5,086 nucleotides of DNA from Chitinophaga pinensis (GTDB taxonomy: Bacteria > Bacteroidota > Bacteroidia > Chitinophagales > Chitinophagaceae): positions 1 to 5,086 of the forward strand of contig CAMCBE010000174.1 of assembly GCA_945872805.1 (NCBI GenBank). The letters are read 5' to 3'. Every line of letters begins with the position of its first letter. Position 1 is the stretch's first letter. Of this stretch, positions 1 to 5,086 are shown piece after piece. The notes under the pieces are model-generated. The model did not search any database. It had not been told where the DNA came from and was given only the letters and a program-made list of their open reading frames with translations. The position numbers were made by a program, and so were the translations under genes.

Positions 1-1128
1 CTCCCCTTCGCTTTTTTCATCGCCTATGGGGCAGTTTCTATTCCAACCGGAATGCTGCTTGAAAAATTCAAGGAAAAAAAGATCATGGCCGCGTCATTTA
101 TTGTGGCGCTGGTCGGATCAATGATCTTAGCGCTATCTCCAAATTATCTTTCCGCAGTAGGATCTCTATTTTTTATAGGATGCGGAATGGCAATGCTTCA
201 AGTAGTAATCAACCCACTCTTGCGTACAGCAGGAGGTGAAGAAAATTATGCATTCTATTCTGTGCTAGCCCAGCTTATATTTGGACTCGCCTCTTTCCTA
301 AGTCCACTCGTCTATTCAAAGTTTGTGTTAATCCTCACTCAACCTGGACAACAAAAAGGGGTATTTGAAGTATTATCGAACTTAGTCCCAGCAGATCTTC
401 CTTGGATTTCGTTGTATTTCCTTTTCGTTGTAATCTGCTTTGTCATGTTCTTTGTTATTCTCTTATCCAAATTTCCAAAAGTGGAATTGAACAACGACGA
501 AAAAGCAGGACTATGGGAAACTCACTTGAAACTATTCAAACAACGAACAGTGATTTTGTTTTTCTTAGCCATGGTATGCTATGTAGGAACAGAGCAAGGC
601 ATTGCCAATTGGATTTCTCAATTCCTTTATACCTATCACGGACAAGATCCTCAAAAAGTGGGTGCCGAAACCGTTGCCTATTTCTGGGGACTTATGACTG
701 CAGGAGGAATTCTTGGATTGCTTTTATTGAAATTAATGGATAGCCGAATTGTACTTGCCCTCTTTACTGGATTAGCCATGGTATCCCTTGCAGCAGGATT
801 ATTCGGGTCCTTACAAATTGCTCTCATTGCCTTTCCACTGGTTGGCTTTTTTGCATCTGTACTCTACCCGATTATTTTCTCTTTAGCCCTTAATTCTGTT
901 ACTGAGCACCATGGCTCATTTGCAGGCATCATAGTAACAGGCATCATAGGTGGTGCAATTCTACCCCTCATTGTTGGCTGGCTGGGTGATCAACTCGGAC
1001 TCCGCATGGGGATGTGCTTCTTATTTTTATCACTTGGCTATATTTTCAGCATTGGCTTCTGGGCTAAACCACTTGTTACAAACAAAACCATTTCGCTTTT
1101 CAAGAAAAAAACAGCACCTTTTAATTGA
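1..1128 (+). CDS. Sugar MFS permease, FucP/GluP type (5' end missing)
   Basis: This is the C-terminal 375 residues of a 12-helix inner-membrane permease of the major facilitator superfamily, probably a proton-coupled sugar importer. The frame is open from base 1, and the 17 residues before the first ATG (base 52) read as the end of an MFS helix (AYGAVSIPTG), so that ATG is internal. About 40-60 N-terminal residues are probably missing. FucP-type landmarks are the cytoplasmic basic loop EKFKEKK (18-27 of the visible part), QVVINPLL with Asn-Pro at 71-72, AQLIFGLASFLSPLV (90-104), a hydrophilic central loop near 157-180, CYVGTEQGIANW (193-204), and GGAILPLIVGWLGDQLG (317-333). Hydrophobic helices alternate with short loops throughout. 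The ROK kinase gene begins 7 bases after the stop, which supports a sugar substrate, but the exact sugar cannot be read from the sequence. Confidence 0.9.
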   Translation, partial: LPFAFFIAYGAVSIPTGMLLEKFKEKKIMAASFIVALVGSMILALSPNYLSAVGSLFFIGCGMAMLQVVINPLLRTAGGEENYAFYSVLAQLIFGLASFLSPLVYSKFVLILTQPGQQKGVFEVLSNLVPADLPWISLYFLFVVICFVMFFVILLSKFPKVELNNDEKAGLWETHLKLFKQRTVILFFLAMVCYVGTEQGIANWISQFLYTYHGQDPQKVGAETVAYFWGLMTAGGILGLLLLKLMDSRIVLALFTGLAMVSLAAGLFGSLQIALIAFPLVGFFASVLYPIIFSLALNSVTEHHGSFAGIIVTGIIGGAILPLIVGWLGDQLGLRMGMCFLFLSLGYIFSIGFWAKPLVTNKTISLFKKKTAPFN

Positions 1129-1135
1129 TTAGTTC

Positions 1136-1987
1136 ATGAACGAAAAAAAAGTGATTGGCCTTGACCTAGGCGCATCCAATATACGTGGCAGTGTGGTTCA
1201 TGGTTCAACAATCTTAGACATAAAATCGAAGCCCATAAGAAGCAATGGTACTGTTGAAGAAGTATTAGAAGACTTATTCTTCATCGCAGATCAACTTATT
1301 TCAGATGATCTTGTGGGTATTGGTATAGGCGTACCAAGCGTGGTAGATGTTGAACAAGGTATTGTTTATGACGTGCAACATATCCCTTCTTGGAAAGAAG
1401 TACATCTTAAAAAAATTATGGAAGAACGATACCACCTTCCCGTATTTGTGAACAACGATGCAAATTGTTTCGCTATTGGTGAATATTATTTTGGTAAAGG
1501 AAAAGGATCAACTCATATGATTGGCCTAGCTATTGGAACTGGACTAGGTTCAGGACTGATCATCAATAAAAAACTATTTGCTGGTCCAAATTGTGGTGCA
1601 GGTGAGATTGGCATGGCAGATTATCTAGACCACTGCTATGAATATTATGCCTGTGGTCAATTTTTTGAAAATGTTTACCATACTGATGGACAAGAAGTAT
1701 TTGAACGTGCAAAAGCGAATGATCCCATTGCGCTAAAATGGTATGCCGAGATGGGAACACATTTGGGGAATGCCATAAAACTAATCATGTATACCTATGA
1801 CGCGTCATTGATTATATTGGGAGGATCAGTTCGACTCGCTTATCCCTACTTTAAAGACACCATGTGGGAAAGAATCAGGACGCTAGCCTATCCGAAGTCA
1901 TTAGAAAAGCTATCTATTGAATTATCAACGCTCGAAAATTCAGCGATACTTGGTGCAGCAGGATTGTACTATGATCAACAACAATAA
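1136..1987 (+). CDS. ROK family sugar kinase (glucokinase-like)
   Basis: A 283-residue cytoplasmic kinase, normal for a ROK kinase without the DNA-binding domain of ROK repressors. It probably transfers phosphate from ATP to a hexose or amino sugar. The N-terminal phosphate loop is GLDLGASNIRG (8-18). NNDAN (106-110) holds the expected catalytic base Asp108, IGTGLGSGLI (133-142) is the second phosphate loop, GAGEIG (154-159) carries the sugar-contacting Glu157, and LIILGGSV (225-232) is the adenosine-side motif. Oddly, the usual GEIGH histidine is Met160, and the CxCGxxGCxE zinc motif is replaced by YYACGQFFEN (170-179), leaving only Cys167 and Cys173. A zinc-free subgroup is inferred. An in-frame TAG at 1130-1132 makes ATG 1136 the first possible ATG. 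The 7-base gap after the permease indicates one transcript and joint uptake and phosphorylation. No Shine-Dalgarno is seen. The substrate is not determinable. Confidence 0.92.
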   Translation: MNEKKVIGLDLGASNIRGSVVHGSTILDIKSKPIRSNGTVEEVLEDLFFIADQLISDDLVGIGIGVPSVVDVEQGIVYDVQHIPSWKEVHLKKIMEERYHLPVFVNNDANCFAIGEYYFGKGKGSTHMIGLAIGTGLGSGLIINKKLFAGPNCGAGEIGMADYLDHCYEYYACGQFFENVYHTDGQEVFERAKANDPIALKWYAEMGTHLGNAIKLIMYTYDASLIILGGSVRLAYPYFKDTMWERIRTLAYPKSLEKLSIELSTLENSAILGAAGLYYDQQQ

Positions 1988-2000
1988 AGAATAAGAAAAT

Positions 2001-3527
2001 TTAAATACTAAGGCTACCCCAACCCTCACGATAATCGCGACGAACAAATTGATTGGCTGGCTCGTAGTTGGTCACCCGCATATTCTCGCCATCCCACTTT
2101 AATGCTTTGTAACGGCCACTATACACATAACCTTCAGCATTGCCATAGGTTGGATCGTTCTTCTTTATTTTTTCACTAATATTAAAACTGCGAAGCAATA
2201 AATTCCCAAGCAATACAGTTTCAGTTAGCGGACCTGCATATCCTTCAAATGGAGAGTCAACTTCCATCTTTCCGTAACCAGCAATACAGGCATCAATCCA
2301 TTGCCACCAATGGCCATCCATGCCACCAAATACGCGTGGGTATTTTTTGGGAACGGCATCGCCACTAGCACGTAATGACTCAGGCCATAACCGTGGATTA
2401 TTTCCTCCCCAACCACAAGACACCTTTCCTTTTGTTCCAATGAATAAAGTACCTCCTTCAAAATCAAATTCATTTGGCCAATCACTCAATGCCGTATTTG
2501 AATTCACATCGGGATCAAGTTCAGTAAGACGTTCAGGTGTTATTCCCCCATCCATCCAATACAAGGAAAGATCTCTGCCATTTTTTTGTTTGAATGAAAA
2601 TTTCAATGAACTAGAAACTGGCCCACTGTCAGGATGAACTCCTTCAGTAAATACTCCATTATATACAGTGCTTGCACTTCCAGAAATTTCAGTGGGATAC
2701 CCTAATCCAAGTAATCTAAACGGTGGACCAACAATATGACAACCCATATCACCTAAGGCACCAGTACCAAACTGCCACCAACCTCTCCAATTGAATGGCG
2801 TCAGGTTATCAATATAAGGTGTTGATTTTGCTGTACCCAAAAAGAGATCCCAATGAAGTTCCTTAGGTACGGCAGGCCTTGATTTAGGCCAAGGTATGCC
2901 TTGTGGCCATACAGGCCTATCTGTCCAACAATACACCTTATCAATATCTCCAATAACACCTGCTTCAAACCATTCACGCATTCTGCGAATACCATCACTA
3001 GAAGCACCTTGATCACCCATTTGTGTAACCACTTTGTATTTCTTTGAAGCTTCGGTCAATACACGGGCCTCATATATATCATGCGTCATTGGCTTCTGCA
3101 AATAAAGATGTTTATTCAATTGCATTGCACTTAGCCCAACGATGGCATGGTTATGATCTGGTATGGCTACAGTAACCGCATCGAAATGCTTACTTTCCTT
3201 AGAAAACATTTCACGCCAGTCATTATAATATGTTGCACGTGGAAACTCTTTACGCCGATCAGCCCCTTGTCTATCATCTACATCACATAGAAATGCAATC
3301 TCAGCATTCTTGTTTGGCGCAGTGGCAAAATGACGAATGTCATTTACCCCCTCCCCGCCACAACCGATAGCGGCAATGTATAATTTATCACTCGGTGCAA
3401 CAAAACCCTTTCCTCCCAAAACAAACCTTGGGAGTATATAAAACCCGGTGGTAGCGATTACGGCTTTTTTTAAAAAATCAGTCCGACTTATATTTTTCTT
3501 TGCTGAATTTGCTTTGGGCTGCTTCAT
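2001..3527 (-). CDS. Exported Gfo/Idh/MocA family oxidoreductase
   Basis: A 508-residue NAD(P)-dependent dehydrogenase-type protein, probably acting on a sugar, polyol or glycoside. The N-terminus has basic residues, ISRTDFLKKA (13-22), then a hydrophobic stretch to about 38, resembling a Tat signal in which the second Arg is Thr. The Rossmann loop is AAIGCGGEG (52-60), followed by CDVDD (81-85). QKP (144-146) replaces the classical EKP, as I recall for secreted Bacteroidota members. TQMGDQG (168-174) and GDMGCHI (259-265, Asp260 and His264 as likely active-site residues) follow. The C-terminal part contains SPFEGYAGPLTETVLLGNL (425-443), typical of this subgroup. The length suits the long secreted forms. 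ATG at 3527 was chosen; TTG at 3533 would add two residues. The gene is divergent from 3700 and converges on the ROK gene with 13 bases between stops, so it has its own promoter. Specific substrate unknown. Confidence 0.9.
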   Translation of the reverse strand: MKQPKANSAKKNISRTDFLKKAVIATTGFYILPRFVLGGKGFVAPSDKLYIAAIGCGGEGVNDIRHFATAPNKNAEIAFLCDVDDRQGADRRKEFPRATYYNDWREMFSKESKHFDAVTVAIPDHNHAIVGLSAMQLNKHLYLQKPMTHDIYEARVLTEASKKYKVVTQMGDQGASSDGIRRMREWFEAGVIGDIDKVYCWTDRPVWPQGIPWPKSRPAVPKELHWDLFLGTAKSTPYIDNLTPFNWRGWWQFGTGALGDMGCHIVGPPFRLLGLGYPTEISGSASTVYNGVFTEGVHPDSGPVSSSLKFSFKQKNGRDLSLYWMDGGITPERLTELDPDVNSNTALSDWPNEFDFEGGTLFIGTKGKVSCGWGGNNPRLWPESLRASGDAVPKKYPRVFGGMDGHWWQWIDACIAGYGKMEVDSPFEGYAGPLTETVLLGNLLLRSFNISEKIKKNDPTYGNAEGYVYSGRYKALKWDGENMRVTNYEPANQFVRRDYREGWGSLSI

Positions 3528-3621
3528 GCTCAAATGAATTTTGTTGAAATTTAACTGTTCTAAATTAAGGGAAAACAGATTGGATTTGCATAAATTCTAA
3601 ATCTATTTCCAATACAATTTA

Positions 3622-3637
3622 ACTAAATCGTTTTAGT
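3622..3637. promoter_or_regulatory. Candidate LacI-type operator palindrome
   Basis: ACTAAATC|GTTTTAGT is a 16-base palindrome with 7 of 8 positions symmetric and a central CG step, the general form of LacI/GalR family operators. It lies near the middle of the divergent gap, 95 bases from the oxidoreductase start and 63 bases before the start at 3700, so it could serve either gene. No LacI-type regulator is encoded in the window. The palindrome is visible; its function is inference. Confidence 0.35.
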
Positions 3638-3674
3638 AGGATAAGTAAGAAAGCTCTTTAATCTAGATTCTGTT

Positions 3675-3682
3675 TATATTTG
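3675..3682 (+). promoter_or_regulatory. Candidate Bacteroidota -7 promoter box for the gene at 3700
   Basis: TATATTTG matches the Bacteroidota primary-sigma -7 consensus TAnnTTTG exactly. It ends 17 bases before the ATG at 3700, which would give a leader of roughly 10-13 bases. No good TTTG -33 element is present at the usual distance upstream, and the region is AT-rich, so chance occurrence is possible. Confidence 0.4.
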
Positions 3683-3699
3683 AATAATAATTTTAAATA

Positions 3700-4275
3700 A
3701 TGAAACGCATACATATTTTACTCTCGATAGTTTTTTTTCTTACGTCATTGACAACACTAGCGTCCAAGAAAGTAGATGAAAATCATAGCCCCAAGCATTA
3801 CATTGGAGAACGATTTGGCGGCGGTATTGTATTTCACATTTATGATGATGGCAAACATGGATTGATTGCTGCAAAGCAAGATCAAAATCATGGTGTTGTT
3901 TGGTATAATGGATTGACAAGGCATGTTGGTGAACTAGAAGATGGATTAGGCTTAGGAAAAGCAAATACTCAATTCATAATGAATACGCTGATAGTAGATG
4001 ATGCCCAAGGAATCTTCGCTGCTAGAATTTGTGCTGAATATAGGGTAACCGAAGGCAGCAATATTTATAAGGACTGGTATCTTCCATCAAAATTTGAATT
4101 GGATTTATTATATCAGCAACGAAAAATAGTTGGTGGATTTACCCACGACAATTATTGGAGTTCAAACGAATACCAATACAACAGCATATGGGTGCAAAAT
4201 TTCGGCAATGGACTACAGCGCATTAGCAACTCAGAATCATATGCCAATGCCGCAAGAGCCATCAGGGCGTTTTAA
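3700..4275 (+). CDS. Secreted DUF1566/Lcl C-terminal domain-like protein
   Basis: A 191-residue protein of unknown function. Residues 1-21 form a Sec signal peptide (MKR, a hydrophobic core, then TTLA with likely cleavage before SKK); no lipobox cysteine is present, so it is probably periplasmic or secreted. The mature part is almost entirely one domain: YIGERFGGGIVFHIYDDGKHG (34-54), GLIAA (54-58), VVWYNG (66-71), LGLGKANTQFI (83-93), AARICAEY (107-114), DWYLPSKFEL (125-134), YWSSNEY (152-158), WVQNFGNG (164-171) and the C-terminal AARAIRAF (184-191). I recognise WYLPS-x-EL, YWSS and RAxRAF as the signature of DUF1566/Lcl_C domains, which occur in surface and adhesin-like proteins. In this phylum the domain is often attached to larger proteins; here it stands alone. 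It has its own candidate promoter and no obvious link to sugar metabolism. Confidence 0.8.
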   Translation: MKRIHILLSIVFFLTSLTTLASKKVDENHSPKHYIGERFGGGIVFHIYDDGKHGLIAAKQDQNHGVVWYNGLTRHVGELEDGLGLGKANTQFIMNTLIVDDAQGIFAARICAEYRVTEGSNIYKDWYLPSKFELDLLYQQRKIVGGFTHDNYWSSNEYQYNSIWVQNFGNGLQRISNSESYANAARAIRAF

Positions 4276-4343
4276 AATCGGCATTATAGAATTGTCCTAG
4301 CTTTTCTCCCTGTTTTTTGCCTTCTTCAATCAAACATATAACA

Positions 4344-4365
4344 AGATTAAATAGCATTTTAATCT
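4344..4365. repeat. Inverted repeat, 8-base arms, 6-base loop
   Basis: AGATTAAA and TTTAATCT are perfect inverted copies separated by TAGCAT. Only one G-C pair supports the stem and no T-run follows directly, so it is a poor terminator; a protein-binding site or chance symmetry in AT-rich DNA are alternatives. It overlaps a second inverted pair, GCATTTT (4354-4360) and AAAATGC (4370-4376), so the two folds exclude each other. Confidence 0.3.
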
Positions 4366-4452
4366 ATAGAAAATGCAATTAAATATTGCTTTACACGCCT
4401 TGAATATTAGGCTCTAATTTGCCAAAAATCGCGTACATTTAGAAATGACGTA

Positions 4453-4469
4453 ATTACATATAATGTAAT
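4453..4469. promoter_or_regulatory. 17-base inverted repeat upstream of the PLP-enzyme gene
   Basis: ATTACAT-ATA-ATGTAAT has perfect 7-base arms around a 3-base centre and ends 31 bases before the ATG at 4501. The size, symmetry and position suit a dimeric repressor or activator site near the promoter. The 8-base palindrome GTAATTAC (4450-4457) overlaps its left arm. Function is inferred from position only, and AT-rich composition raises the chance background. Confidence 0.35.
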
Positions 4470-4500
4470 ATTCATTCATATTTATAAAAAAATAATAATA

Positions 4501-5086
4501 ATGAAACGCAGAGCCATTCTTAAAAACCTAACAGTGCTCCCTCTTGTTGGAGGAATTTTCGGATCCATCATTCCTACTGAAAAAACTGTTGCTGAAACAT
4601 CCGCGGGAAATAAACGTGATGTATTCAAAGAACTTGGTCTGAAGACTTTTATAAATGCAGCAGGAAGCTATACTGCGATGACATCATGTTTAATGCCTCA
4701 AGAAGTGATGGATGCAATCAACAGCAGCTCAAAAGAATTTGTAATGCTTGAAGAAGTACAAGATAGAGTGGGTGAAAAAATTGCAGCCATGTGTCATGCT
4801 GAAGCAGCATTTGTTACGGCCGGTTGCTGGTCTGCCCTTGTTCTTGGTACAGCTGGGGTTCTAACCGGCATGGACCCCAAGAAAGTGCTTCAACTTCCAA
4901 AGCTGGAAGGCACAGGGATGAAATCGGAAATTATTATACAAAAAAGTCATATCAATGGATATGATCATGCATTAACCAACACTGGCGTTTCAATCATCCT
5001 AGTAGAAACACTCGAAGAAGCAGAAGCAGCTATCAATAGTAAAACAGCTATGTTATGGTTTTTAAATAGAGAAGCCCCAGTAGGAA
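4501..5086 (+). CDS. SelA/DgaE-like PLP-dependent enzyme with Tat-type signal (3' end missing)
   Basis: The first 195 residues of a fold-type I PLP enzyme related to L-seryl-tRNA(Sec) selenium transferase and D-glucosaminate-6-phosphate ammonia-lyase; the frame is open to the window edge. The N-terminus KRRAILKNLTVLPLVGG (2-18) has twin Arg at 3-4 followed by a hydrophobic stretch, a good Tat signal. The mature part starts with GLKTFINAAGSYTAM (46-60), matching the SelA-type INAxG start, then AEAAFVTAGCWSALVLGTAG (100-119), the expected cofactor-phosphate region, and IIIQKSHINGYDHA (144-157). The PLP-binding Lys lies beyond the window. True selenium transferase activity is unlikely: an exported form would not meet tRNA, and members of this wider family are often mislabelled selA. 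Amino-sugar or amino-acid lyase or aldolase chemistry is more plausible. The ATG follows an A-rich leader without Shine-Dalgarno, and the 225-base upstream gap suggests its own promoter. Confidence 0.82.
   Translation, partial: MKRRAILKNLTVLPLVGGIFGSIIPTEKTVAETSAGNKRDVFKELGLKTFINAAGSYTAMTSCLMPQEVMDAINSSSKEFVMLEEVQDRVGEKIAAMCHAEAAFVTAGCWSALVLGTAGVLTGMDPKKVLQLPKLEGTGMKSEIIIQKSHINGYDHALTNTGVSIILVETLEEAEAAINSKTAMLWFLNREAPVG

Noticed and set aside
52..54. First ATG in the permease frame as a true start
   Set aside because: The frame is open back to base 1 and the residues before it match the end of an MFS helix, so the gene begins upstream of the window.
1960..2010. Terminator between the convergent kinase and oxidoreductase genes
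   Set aside because: No stem with adequate pairing or a T-run was found in the 13-base gap or the adjoining gene ends.
3531..3533. TTG as start of the oxidoreductase
   Set aside because: An ATG lies only two codons downstream, neither has a Shine-Dalgarno, and ATG is the more common start; the difference is two residues.
3657..3669. AATCTAGATT palindrome (3660-3669) and the 9-mer TTTAATCTA shared with 4358-4366
   Set aside because: Short, AT-rich matches of this size are expected by chance between two such intergenic regions.
3696..3709. AATAATGAAACGCA identical at the starts of the genes at 3700 and 4501
   Set aside because: Explained by a common A-rich leader plus MKR-type signal-peptide starts; similarity does not continue beyond 14 bases.
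4373..4417. 14-codon ORF (MQLNIALHALNIRL) before the PLP-enzyme gene
   Set aside because: Too short, no recognisable family or initiation signal, and not distinguishable from chance in AT-rich DNA; a leader peptide cannot be excluded.
4390..4418. TTTACA - 17 bases - TCTAAT resembling a sigma-70 promoter
   Set aside because: Good spacing and one mismatch per box, but the genome appears to be Bacteroidota, whose primary sigma factor uses different boxes.
4434..4441. TACATTTA as a -7 box for the PLP-enzyme gene
   Set aside because: One mismatch to TAnnTTTG, and the nearest TTTG upstream (4418-4421) is only 12 bases away, too close for a -33 element.

Overview
The window looks like chromosomal DNA from a Bacteroidota bacterium. 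Coding GC is moderate to low, the gaps are very AT-rich, and start codons follow A/T-rich leaders with no Shine-Dalgarno. One TAnnTTTG-type -7 box is visible. The gene families also fit this phylum: a FucP-type sugar transporter, a zinc-motif-less ROK kinase, an exported Gfo/Idh/MocA oxidoreductase and a secreted DUF1566-like protein. Genus cannot be fixed from the sequence alone.

Layout: (1) 1-1128 (+) is the 3' part of a sugar MFS permease. (2) Seven bases later, 1136-1987 (+) encodes a ROK sugar kinase, almost certainly in the same operon. (3) 2001-3527 (-) encodes a Gfo/Idh/MocA oxidoreductase with an N-terminal export signal; it converges on the kinase across a 13-base gap with no visible terminator. 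(4) A 172-base divergent intergenic region (3528-3699) holds a CG-centred imperfect palindrome resembling a LacI-type operator and a candidate -7 box. (5) 3700-4275 (+) encodes a small secreted protein with the DUF1566/Lcl C-terminal signature. (6) A 225-base AT-rich gap (4276-4500) holds several inverted repeats, including a 17-base one about 30 bases before the next gene. (7) 4501-5086 (+) is the 5' part of a SelA/DgaE-like PLP enzyme with an apparent Tat signal; it runs off the window.

Taken together, this is a small carbohydrate-use neighbourhood. The permease and kinase would import and phosphorylate a sugar or sugar derivative. The Gfo/Idh/MocA enzyme and the PLP enzyme both carry signals pointing to the cell envelope and could act on sugar derivatives before uptake, but that link is inference. 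No mobile element, CRISPR array, tRNA or rRNA was seen. I did not find a clearly new system; the points most worth checking are the predicted export of two cofactor-dependent enzymes, the altered zinc site of the kinase, and the palindromes in the two intergenic regions.
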